Part shown: one piece after another, positions 28,166 to 38,236 of the stretch
How the letters are laid out: each line of letters starts with the position of its first letter
Position numbering within the stretch: position 1 is the stretch's first letter
From: Onchocerca lupi
Lineage: Eukaryota; Nematoda; Chromadorea; Rhabditida; Onchocercidae
DNA length: 64,000 nucleotides
Direction: 5' to 3'
Assembly: GCA_028564675.1 (NCBI GenBank)
Contig: JAOVVO010000328.1
Span: 1 to 64,000, forward strand
Notes under the pieces: generated by a model
Databases searched by the model: none
Told to the model about the DNA's origin: nothing
What the model saw: only the letters and a program-made list of their open reading frames with translations
Translations under genes and position numbers: made by a program

Positions 28166-29271
28166 AATAAATAAGTCAAAATTAAAAGAAAAAATGACGA
28201 ATGATGTTAAATACATACACTTTTCATCAAAATGAATTCAGTCCCTAAATAACATCAGAAGCACTAGTTACTCGAACCATGAAATTCCACAGGATTTGGA
28301 TATCGAAGTATTCACATGCGTCAAATATTACCGAGCAAGGAAATTTCAAAATGTATAATCAAATCTAGAACTTATGCTAAATTTATATTAATTTGTTTCC
28401 TTTCCATCAATAAAAAAAAAAAAAAAAAAAAAAAAGAAAAAAGAAAATATTTACTGGAAATGTTAAAAGATAATTACAGATAAATTTCTTAATGAAATCA
28501 TGCATGACATGTAGAATTCAAATAGCAATGAATTAAAATTCACGAATGGAAATAACTTTTAGATGGGAAAACGATCTATTGCAGATCATCAGAAAAGGTT
28601 ACACTCGACAGTTTCATTTTTTATTAATTTCCATACATCATCCGACCATCGAAATTATCTTCAATTACCATACAGTATTCGACGAGAAGGCTTATCAGTG
28701 CTCTGCATCACTCATAATATTTTAATATGCAGTATTGAATAAAATGTAGCACTTATTGAATCTCTGTTTCAAGAATAAACTGATCTATTTCAAAAAAAAA
28801 AAAAAAGGAAAAAAAACATCGTTAAAATACTTCAAATTTGCTATATGTTCAAATGTTTTCAATATCAAGTATAATAGTTGAATGAATATTTAATTAAAAA
28901 TCGAATTAATGCTTAAGTTAAATAATTAATAAAAATTTACAAAAAGACGATGCGATATGAAGGATCTATGAACCCAATTAAATTCTTTGCTTTTACAACT
29001 ACATAAACACCACGAATACATTAAATTATACAAAATTGATTTAAATAAATTCATGACCAAGAAGTAAAAACTGAAAGAGAGAATTCCGATTAATTACTGA
29101 AATGTAAATACATATATTACTTTCATATATATATATTCATATATACCAGAACTGATTATTTTTCGGATAGAACCGATTTTATTCTGATGAAATGGAATAA
29201 ACCAGAAAATATACTGTATAGTTTCTGTACACTTTTATAAATAGCTTTAGTACAATTTCATAGAATTTAAT

Positions 29272-32200
29272 CTAAAAATTGGCTGGTGCAGCTATAGGTG
29301 CCGGCTTTTTATCGAAACCAGTGAGGAGTTTCTTAATTTCGCCAATTGCTTTTGCTGGATTTAAATGCTAAAATTAAACAAATTTGAAACATTATAACAC
29401 CAAAAAAATAAAAAATAAAATCTATTTGAACAAATATTCTTTCTTTTCTGCTGACAAATTTTACATACCTTCGGACAAGTTTTTGTGCAGTTTAGGATAG
29501 TGTGGCATTTGAAAGCACTAAAATGATCGTGTATTTTAGACAATCGCTCCTCAGCAAAATCGTCTCGCGAATCAATCATCCATCTGAAAAATTATCAAAT
29601 AACATTGAAAAGAAAAAAAACACTTGATTTTACGGGGATAATGACCTTCAGTCATAAAAAATAAAGGATAAAGATAGATCATAGCATTTATTTGTAGATT
29701 AACTTTTACATATGTTTTAATGATGTGTAACAAACTGCTTATATATATTTATCTCTAATCTAATTACTTCTCTGTCATTTACTGATGATTGACAATAATT
29801 ATTGAAGCAGCACTAATTTCTTGAATATTAATAATCACTATCATTTTTACAATTTAGTAAGAATGTTCGGATTTTCAAACCATAATCAAAAATAATTATA
29901 CTAATTTAAATTTATTCTATAGTTTATGATTACTTCCAGTATCAATTATTAAACTTTCGGTCAAGCTTTTTTAATCGTTTTCCGTTTCCAAGCTAGTAAC
30001 ATATGATCGGTAAATGCCGGATTATCAACTCTTTCAAAAAGGGTAAAATGATGAAGGCTGGTTTTAGAACATTCGTAAGAATATCATTCAATATTCTGAA
30101 AAGAAATATTTTGTAAGAAAAACATATCTATAAGACTGCAGAAGAATCGCTGGTCCTAGATATTTGTCTGCATTCCACCAGTATGATGGACAACTCGTGC
30201 TGCAGCAGGCACAAAGAATGCATTCATATAATCCATCCTAAAGATGTTGTCGATATCAGAAATTGAACAACACAACATTTTCGCTTGTATTAATGATATA
30301 GAAAAAAAAAAAAAAAAATGCATTGATACTGAACCAATGAACAAAATTTTAAATTTCTTTCCAAATATAGATCTACCGACCAGTTTTTCACGCTCTTTTT
30401 CTGTCTGGTACATTTGCTTCTCCCCAAGTATCAATTTGTTTTTTTTCTTTAGCCATGGTTCAATTGATGCGTATTGTGCGTAAAATAAGTTCATGTCTGG
30501 TACCAAATCCTGCGAAAATAATGTAATATAATTTATAAATCGCAATTAGTGATTATTCAGAAATAAGTCGTAGATGGCAACCTAAAACGAAAGTTTACGT
30601 GAGATTGCCATACTTTAATACCTTCATACAAGAAAACTGGCATTTCCTACTGTAAAGAATGACATTAACGAAAGAGAGGTTTTCAATGAATCCGATCAAT
30701 ATAAAGTCAGCATAAAACATATACACAAAAAAAACAAAAAAATTTTGATCCTTGAAAATACTTCATAAAATCCAGAGGGGTCCTACGGTCTAGTATGTCC
30801 AATCGAAATGAGCCTTATTGGCGCCAGTTAAGCATATTTCTGCATGATAAGTCAAGAATAGACGAGCCAACAAACAATATCGGATCCAATATTTTACACT
30901 ACAAATTCCCGTAAATATTTCTCGCTCAAATTTAATGAGATACAAATCGATCGTCAAAGTCATGATTAAGTCCTCCAAAAATCAAACTAAGCGTAAAACT
31001 TACTTTGATAACAAACATATGTGGCAGCGGATAGATTTTACAGCTCTTACTCGTATTTTCATCAATTTTACAAATACATGCCAAGGTATTCTGACCATCG
31101 ATATTCATAGCACATGAACCACAAATGCCTGAAAATATTTGTGCTTCACTTAAGTTTTCAATTTTTTTTTTTTTTTTTTTTTTTTTTGAAAATAATCTAT
31201 TTCATTGCTGTGGGCAAAGAAGAAAATTTGCATGCTTTGAGAATTATATTAGTGAACAATGAAATATGAAATTTAATATGGTACTATTCCTCAAAAACCG
31301 AATGATAGTCGATAGAATAATAAAAAAATTTATACTTATTCACTAATTATGAAATATACTGAGCTTCACTGTTCCTTTTCATTTTAAGAAATTCCATCAG
31401 GGATAGTCCCGTCCTTCAAAGAAGCATATGAAAAATACCTTCACGACATGAACGGCGGAAAGTAAGAGTTGGGTCCACTTCATTTTTGATCTTGATCAAT
31501 GCATCCAAAATCATTGCACCACAATCATCCAAATCGATATCAAACTTCTGAAATAAAATTCTCCAAAACGTATGTGAAGCTTATAGTGAAGGTAGGCGTC
31601 ATAAAACCGTTTACGAAGCTATTATCTAATTCAACAGTGAGCGTTAATAAATTTCGATTTCAAATTTAATTAAAAATTTGGTTTACATAAGCATCTGTTT
31701 GTATTAAATTTTTTGTGTACTATGAATATAACTGTATATTCTTTTTTATGATGAGCTCATTACTTTTCTAAATTGTTCAGTAATATTCTAAAGTTGAATA
31801 ATAATTAATGGCACAATTGCGAAATAATCATTTATATAAAGAAGATGTAAAAAAGATGCAAAGGTCCAGATCATACAGAATTTTCTCTTATGAAAAGCTA
31901 GATTTCTACCTAAATATTACAAACGATATGAGCCTAATCGAATGAACGTGATACGCGAATTCCTGTAATCCAATTTTATGGCTTAATTAATCATTCTGGC
32001 ATATCTTTAAACACTGCAGTATCCTGCGGATTCATATTATTTTAACCATTTTGAAACCACTTCAAAATTGCTAAATCAATTCAATCTTGTTAAGTTTTAG
32101 ATATAAAAAAAAGTTCCTACCTGCAACTTAGGTTGTGATCCGGGTTTTTCCGGATCATACCGATATATCTCGAATGTTTTGACACGTTTTCCTGTGGGGG

Positions 32201-32279
32201 GTATCGATGATGCGCAACGTGCCATCTGGCATACAAGATTACCCGTACGGCAGAAGTTGGATGCCAAACGAACCATCAT
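29272..32279 (-). CDS. sdhb-1: succinate dehydrogenase iron-sulfur subunit (SDHB)
   Basis: Seven exons join to 280 residues: 32121-32279, 31439-31547, 31004-31128, 30381-30509, 30128-30237, 29469-29583 and 29272-29367 (stop). SDHB carries electrons from the SDHA flavin to ubiquinone in mitochondrial complex II. A basic N-terminus with no acidic residue in its first ~30 residues fits a mitochondrial targeting peptide. The [2Fe-2S] ligands are Cys87, Cys92, Cys95 and Cys107 (SCREGICGSCAMN). The C-terminal ferredoxin domain has the ECILCACCSTSCP block (Cys180, 183, 186, 190) and CHTILNCTKTCPK (Cys237, 243, 247), supplying the [4Fe-4S] and [3Fe-4S] clusters. Trp212 of the quinone-site segment is present. 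The start could be the first or second of two adjacent Met codons. All joins are in phase, but exon 5 to exon 6 lacks a GT donor at the expected place (see findings). It is divergent from the Tudor-like gene, whose start is 2.6 kb away. Confidence 0.95.
30118..30133 (-). other. sdhb-1: non-canonical splice donor in SDHB
   Basis: Family alignment requires exon 5 to end with two bases of the Arg211 codon, and exon 6 (from 29583) supplies the third base before Trp212. The minus-strand DNA at this point reads TTATAG then ATATGT, so the intron would start with AT rather than GT. The only in-phase GT nearby is nine bases earlier and would delete Ser-Tyr-Arg. Confidence 0.5.
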
Positions 32280-32461
32280 TTTTTTTTTTCAATAACTTAA
32301 AAATGACGTCGTTACATGTATGTAATTAGTTCTGACGTAACGAAAGTAAAAATTTAGTTCAAATGAAAAACATTTCAAAAATACATAAACCTACGCATTA
32401 GTGGTTATTGTATTAAACAACTATAAAATATAATCAAATGATAGACGCAATGCATATCGGG

Positions 32462-32497
<36 letters not shown>

Positions 32498-32843
32498 CAT
32501 CAAAATTATGTGTTTTTAAGAATTCGTGTTTCTGAGCAAAAGCACTCAAATGTGTCAATGCCAAAGCGCAAAACAAGGAGAGAAAGAGAGAGTAATGACA
32601 AAAAATATATTTTGTTTTTTTTTGGAAATAACAATATTTCCGAGAGATTCAAGTAAACTCGGCAGCCTCACTAAAAAAGGATAGTCGGACATTAAAAATC
32701 TTAATAATAAGCCGACATAAAATTTGACGCAGCTAGTATATAGAATCTTTTGTAAAATACTCGATATTCTATGTGTGAAGATTCTCAAGTAAAAAATCAG
32801 ATCCATATAAATCCTACTCACGTAAATGGTACCTTATTCACGT

Positions 32844-32857
32844 AAGACGTACGTCTT
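32844..32857. promoter_or_regulatory. 14-bp perfect palindrome AAGACGTACGTCTT
   Basis: The sequence AAGACGTACGTCTT is its own reverse complement and is followed at once by two further TACGTC / GACGTA half-sites up to about 32872. Dense TACGTC/GACGTC steps of this kind resemble bZIP-type dimer sites, but that is inference from the core motif only. It is about 570 bp upstream of the SDHB start. Confidence 0.4.
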
Positions 32858-33096
32858 GTACGTCTTGACGTATATAGTTTATAAAAGTGTATAACGTATA
32901 TGAAAAACAATACATTGTTTCACGGTAGAATATTACCAAACATAGCACAATATTTAGATTATTCGAAAGAAGCAACGAGAGATGAGATGGAAGAAAAGGA
33001 AATGTTATGTAAATGGATGAGTAGCGCGCAGTAGCACGAACGGATATCATAGAAAAGAGCAGCAAGTGCATGTCGCGCACGCAGAAACGCACGCAG

Positions 33097-33112
33097 GCAT
33101 GCATGCATGCAT
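33097..33112. repeat. (GCAT)4 microsatellite
   Basis: Four GCAT units in a row, inside a CG-rich and CA-rich alternating purine-pyrimidine patch that runs from about 33015 to 33290. This composition is rare in the window. Confidence 0.85.
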
Positions 33113-33371
33113 ATAGATGCAGGAATAGATGTAGCGATATAGAACGAAAAAACATTATACATCATTCTCGCTCCTCGTCTCTCACTAAACTTCCTTCTCG
33201 ACTTTAAAGTGCACACACGTACAGACACATGCAAATACACACACATTCACATACAGACATACATGAATATGTGCATGCTCACATGCGCCAAACATATAGA
33301 GCAATACAGGTAAAGACGTTAAGATATTAATTATAAATATATAATTCATTTGGCACGCGTCATTCACTTTT

Positions 33372-33420
33372 CAATGCGTTATCTCACGTTGCAATACGTT
33401 ATCTCACGTTGCAATACGTG
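33372..33420. repeat. 20-bp tandem repeat with CACGTT core
   Basis: Two full copies of CAATRCGTTATCTCACGTTG (33372-33391 and 33392-33411) and a partial third (33412-33420) lie head to tail. They differ by one base. The regular CACGTT / TGCGTT elements in an intergenic region between divergent genes make a protein-binding cluster possible. Confidence 0.8.
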
Positions 33421-33649
33421 ATTGACCTTCTTGAATATTTCTATCTTTAAGTAGCTCATTATTTATGTATATATAGCAGGAAAGTATTCATCCTCCAATC
33501 CATCTTTTCTTCTATAGGATTAAAGAGAAAAGCAATTTACTAGCAAATGACATGAATTTTTTTTCTTTTTTTTTTTTTAGAAAGGATAGCTATTTTGTAC
33601 GAATAATGCACTAAACAACAAAAATGAAAGATCAGGACATTAGTATGAT

Positions 33650-33930
33650 TTAATAGTTGTTAGTAATAGTTTTAAGAGAATCTAAAGTGAATTTGGTATG
33701 ATCCAATTGTTTCTATTAATTGGTAGCCTCGGAAGAATCTAATATAAAATTGTAAAATGATTTAGTAGTTATTCTTAATTAACACCTTTAAGAGAATCTA
33801 ACGTGAAGTTTTGTATAATTCAGTTATTACTAAATAATAAGTTCAAGAGAATCTAACGTGAAATTCATTTTTTATATTTTTTTTAGTAATTATTACTAAT
33901 TAATAGCTTCAAGAAAACTAATATATGTAT
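33650..33930. repeat. degenerate ~57-bp tandem repeat, five copies
   Basis: The core AAGAGAATCTAACGTGAA or close variants recurs near 33674, 33732, 33789, 33844 and 33909. The spacings are about 58, 57, 55 and 65 bp. The intervals carry similar 'TAGTAATTATTACTAATT' sequence. Divergence between copies points to an old array. It lies about 1 kb upstream of the Tudor-like gene start. Confidence 0.7.
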
Positions 33931-34870
33931 ATTGTGTAGGATTAACAGCAACTAAAAGTTTTCTAAGCAAATCTAAGGATTTCCCCGAAAATTCCGCGCA
34001 AGTAACAACCAAATCCAAAGTGATAACTATTTGCGCGCGTTTGCGTAATAAGTCATCCAGCGAATGCCAAATTAGATGAACCGTTCGACAGCTGCATCTC
34101 TTTCGTTACTCTGGTGTACAAATATGTCAAATTTAGTAATTAATATGTCAAATTCAGTAAGTAAACATATACAAATATATCAAATTTAGTAATTAAGAGG
34201 ATTTTGTAGTTCCAATTATAAGTACTCAGCTTATGAATAGCATTGGGAAACGATGAAATTTCGCATCTGGAATACCTTCTGTTTAATTAAAATCGAAAGC
34301 TTTGTAAAAAGCTTTGTATCTTTAATTTAAATGAAATTAAGTTTGAATGCAAAATAAGAGAGCCAGAAATAATTTTTTTTAAATTAGTTGCTTAATTAAT
34401 TTTAACACCGTTAGTAATATTGATTATTAAAAACAGGATATTTTACTGGAGAAACTTTCCAGTATAGCAGTTACAACAAAGCACTGAGTTACTTATTGAG
34501 TCAGTACTTCCGAGAAGAGTGGCATTTCCTACTTCTGATTTTTTTTTTCAGTTATTTTGAGCAGGTGATATTTTAAAAGAGAATGTAAATAAAGGAGTGA
34601 TGTACCAGTTCAAGAAGGTTTACTTGTAAGATCAAAGAATAATATTACGGTTTATATGATCAGTTCCATGGTTTCAGCATCTTTAACAATCGAATATCAT
34701 TATGGAGTTGTTACGGCAATTAGTTCTGTAGTTTTTAACTTTATAAACATCAGTAGTATTTTCCTTAATCGCTGGATATTATTTGTGATTTCAGATTAAT
34801 AGCTTTATGATAAATCTAATCAATAGTATTTTCAGGTGCAATGTATTATAATTATTGATTAGTAACATTG

Positions 34871-37679
34871 ATGACATCTCACGACAATTCGGTAATCATT
34901 TCGGGAGCTGATAATTTAGATAGCAATGCAGTAGAACTTATCTCGGGTGATGGAATGGTACAGCATGAACCGGTGCAGCAACAGAATGCTGATACCTCGG
35001 AAATGAATTATACTACGGTACGTTTTTGCTTTCGTGCGTAATAAATTTGGTCTGCAGAATAATAGTAATTGTAGAAATTGGTTAAATTGTTGAAGTATAT
35101 CATTATGTGCGTTCGTCAACTAAGATGTGCAACATTTTAACTTCAAATGCCGCAACAGTTAATTTATATTTGTTGATTCAATAGATGCTTAAGTCAGTAG
35201 ATTCCTTATGAATCATAACTAACATTTGATGTGAAAATATATGCATATATTTTTATATATTAAAGATATCTTTATTATAATGCACGGTTTTATTTATAAC
35301 ATATCTTAAATAACTGCATAAAATGCATATAAATTCAAATTGAACTACTGAGCTTAAAAAAATTATAAATTCTAGATTCCGTTGGAAGTATTGGAAGTAG
35401 CCGGTATCGATGTTGAAAATTCTGGTGAATTAACTCAAGAGCAAATAAACACAATCATGTCTTTGATTGAACCAAATAATGCGATTCAGTCACATGATTT
35501 CAAACGAGAACAAATTGATATGCCGCAATCATCTTATACTAATAGTATGCCCAATTCTTCATCCGAAACTGGAGATCGTTTAACGCTTTACATTCTGGAC
35601 GATGGTTCATTAAAACTTACGGATGCCCTACTTCAAAAGGAATTTTTTGTGAGTTCTTTCGGTTTCATTATTCAAAAATAGTTGATATTAATTAACAGCG
35701 CTCCTCGTGATTAATTTTGCTTAGTAAGATTTAATGATTCGTGATGGCTGTGTTGAAATCGTGATCATTGAATAAGCAACATATATGATAAGTGTAACAT
35801 TCCCAGAATTACTTTGTTTTGACTTTATCATAAGTATAATTAACTTCATTTGGCACATTTATAATTTTAGTTCACACCAAGAGAGTTAGCGTTGCAAAAT
35901 ATTGATGTTGACAATTTAACTGATGAAACTTTGGAAAGGATCATTCAAATGGCAATGGAATCGTTAGCTTTTATATTTTGTTTGTTGCAAGTAAACTTTA
36001 TGATTACTATGAATAAATTTTATTGCTTAAGAAATGATTCAAGTATGTAATTCAAGAAATACTGAAAATAATAAATTCTGTATATTACTATAAAGAAAAA
36101 GAGTTCGAGTTATTTCAGTCCAGAAATTAAAATCTTTTTCTTTTTTTTTTTTCTTTTTTTTCTCCGAAGTTTCATTTTCCAGAAATGAAGCGGTGATAAT
36201 GAAAAAGCGAAAAATAGATGATGCAAACTGTGTGGAATTTGCGGGATTTTCAGCTGTAAGTTCTTTATTCTCAAAAAAAAAAAATTATTTGCTTGAACTT
36301 CTATTTACATTGAATGAAAATATGCGAAATAAAATAATTGAATGATTAGTTATTTCAGAATACTTCGATGGAACCATCGGCATCTTCTTCTTCAAAAAGA
36401 GCGCTGGTCACTGGTATAATTTCATTTATTTTTTGTTTATTAGATTTTGCTAAATTTGCTGCTTTATCAATTTGAGGAAATTGAATTTACAAATTCAAGA
36501 TTTCGTTTTTTTCTATATGTTAACCTAAATTTTTTTTCAGATTTTAAATCTAATTTAAAAACTAAAGATGTTAATGATGATTGTTCCAGAAGAACACCAT
36601 GTCGAATCGCAACTATCGTTAATAGGCACCGAAGTTGAAATTAAACGCGATGGTAAAGTTTATTCCGCCACAATTAAGTACTGCAGACAAAGTGGAGGAT
36701 ATAAAGTGCAATTTAGTGATGGTCATTTCGAATGGGTTAGTGAAGATGAGATACGATTACTTCATGGTATGTTTTCATAATCTTAACCATTGTTTATTTT
36801 TTAAATATTCTTTATTTTTAACATATTTTTATTAGAATTGGAGACTGCTGGTAATAGTTTATTGTTCCTTCAGATGGAAGTCCTAGAAAACGTAATGATC
36901 ATGAATCATATAGTGAAAAAGCGGGACCTGTATCTTCCGGAGCTGTTGATGAAGATGCATTATCGAAAAATATTAATGGCCGAAGATGCATTTCCCAGAT
37001 TCCAGGTATGTGTTTTTTAACTAGTCATTTTTGCTTATTTTTACCTCACATTCTAAAATTAAAATCAATGATTATTTGGACAACATACGCCAGGTATCAA
37101 AGTTACTCCAACGAATGGTTGTCATAAACAGGAAGAGCCGAATTTTTGCTGTGTTGTATGCGATCAGAAAGTTTATCAGAAGGTTCGCTATTCATTTTAT
37201 TATTATTGCGCTTTTAAAACTTGCAGGTCCCTCTTTAGTTCTTAAATAGAATTATGTTAAGATTTATATGGAGAAAGAATTGCTTCATTTATTTGGAGTC
37301 CAAAAAAGACTCCAGATAAATGTTTATAGTTTTACAAAATGGAGACAGCAAACTGGAAATTGAAGGAAGTAATTCACAAAACGAAGTAGTATATTTTTAT
37401 AAGAGCTGAACAGTATGAAGAGCATCACACAGGATTTCATCCCATAATTTGATTTTTCACACTTTTTGATAGTTGGAAATCCTAACAATTTCTTTATAAA
37501 CATTCTAGGAACCACAGTATATTGTGATACGGATTCCTGCTTGTGATGCATGTGTTGAACAAAAGATGGTTTTGTTAGATGGTAACACAAAAGATTGCGA
37601 GGCACAGACGTATACTAGCTTTCTGAAAAATGGTCGTCATATTGCTACTGTTACAAATGATGAACAGAGGAATAACTAA
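34871..37679 (+). CDS. Tudor-like, cysteine-pair protein, unnamed
   Basis: Nine exons join in phase to 402 residues: 34871-35017, 35376-35648, 35871-35962, 36183-36255, 36359-36413, 36590-36766, 36874-37005, 37094-37182 and 37509-37679 (stop). I do not recognise the whole protein. An internal repeat pairs 'VAGIDVENSGELTQEQINTI' (residues ~56-75) with 'LQNIDVDNLTDETLERIIQM' (~147-166), suggesting two similar helical units. A basic MKKRK motif follows. Residues ~214-272 resemble a Tudor/chromo-barrel domain: GTEVEIKRDG, then VYSATIKY, YKVQFSDGHFEWV and EIRLL. Such domains often bind methylated Lys or Arg. The C-terminal part has paired cysteines (Cys335, Cys336, Cys339; Cys358, Cys361) that could bind zinc. 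A nuclear or chromatin role is inference. The acceptor used for exon 6 is ambiguous (see findings). The gene is convergent with the ECI2-like gene, with 557 bp between stop codons. Confidence 0.8.
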
Positions 37680-38236
37680 TCGCAATGATGATTTTGATAA
37701 TTCATATGCTCATTTTCAAAATTTTTTTTTGTCTTTCATTGATATTAAGTATAGAATATTTATAGAGGGGAAGAAAATTTCTGATACTGAATCGCGAAAT
37801 TTGATAGAGATTATCATTTCCGAAACATGCGACGGTGTCAAGATACTTTTAGGACAAGAAAAATTTGGTCAAAAGATTGTTCTCATTATAAAATCTTGCA
37901 AGTTATTTTAGAAATTTAAAAAGTTTTTTAAAAATTAAAGGGGCTTGCGAACATTTTCTGAATAATTAATTAGTTTTTTTTTTTTTTTTTGAATCACAAA
38001 AGCAAGAAAATCATTTCATACATCCAATTTCTTTATTCTTCACTTATTCAGGAAATTATACCGATGATTTTGAAATTTGATCGTATTTATTTTTGGGTTT
38101 CTCTTCAGAAAAATTGCATTGCGATATATTGATTTAGATGCCAGTGATTAGCAGTCCAGTCCTTTATTTTATTTCTGATTTTTAATTTCAAATTTGAAAT
38201 TAAGATTCTTATTTTGAAAAAAAGAATTTTGAAAAA
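37680..38236. other. convergent 3' intergenic region
   Basis: This 557-bp gap separates the stop codons of the Tudor-like gene (plus) and the ECI2-like gene (minus) and must hold both 3' UTRs. TTTATT, the minus-strand form of the AATAAA poly(A) signal, occurs at about 38030 and twice more by 38170. A 93-codon plus-strand frame (37630-37911) overlaps the last coding exon in another frame and is not considered real. Confidence 0.5.

Larger units (their letters stand above)
14810..29271. other. 14.4-kb gene-poor intergenic region
   Basis: No gene could be supported between the Fn1-module gene start and the SDHB stop codon. The DNA is very AT-rich, with microsatellites (15265-15332, 27606-27662), a composite A/T homopolymer (20330-20402), palindromes (25283-25318) and a 33-bp repeat within an open frame (28071-28165). 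Three patches are less AT-rich than their surroundings: about 16390-16530, 21190-21340 and 23400-23560. The first 1-2 kb next to 14809 presumably carries the promoter of the Fn1-module gene, but no specific element was identified. Confidence 0.5.
32280..34870. promoter_or_regulatory. divergent intergenic region, SDHB / Tudor-like gene
   Basis: This 2.6-kb stretch between two divergent start codons should contain both promoters; no TATA box or trans-splice acceptor is assigned. Its centre (about 32840-33420) is unusually rich in CG, CA and GCAT steps. It contains a 14-bp perfect palindrome, a GCAT microsatellite and a 20-bp tandem repeat. A second tandem repeat of about 57 bp fills 33650-33930. 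A run of about 32 T residues lies at 32466-32497. Open frames in the CG/CA-rich patch are on the minus strand and look like by-products of simple sequence. Confidence 0.4.

Noticed and set aside
30244..30483. Plus-strand ORF opposite SDHB
   Set aside because: Antisense shadow of SDHB exon 4 and its following intron.
32838..33246. Two overlapping minus-strand ORFs (105 and 95 codons) in the SDHB upstream region
   Set aside because: They are different frames of a CA/GCAT/CG-rich simple-sequence patch, rich in Cys, His and Arg from repeats, with no coding signature.
37630..37911. 93-codon plus-strand ORF at the 3' end of the Tudor-like gene
   Set aside because: It starts inside the last coding exon in a different frame and runs on into the AT-rich 3' region.
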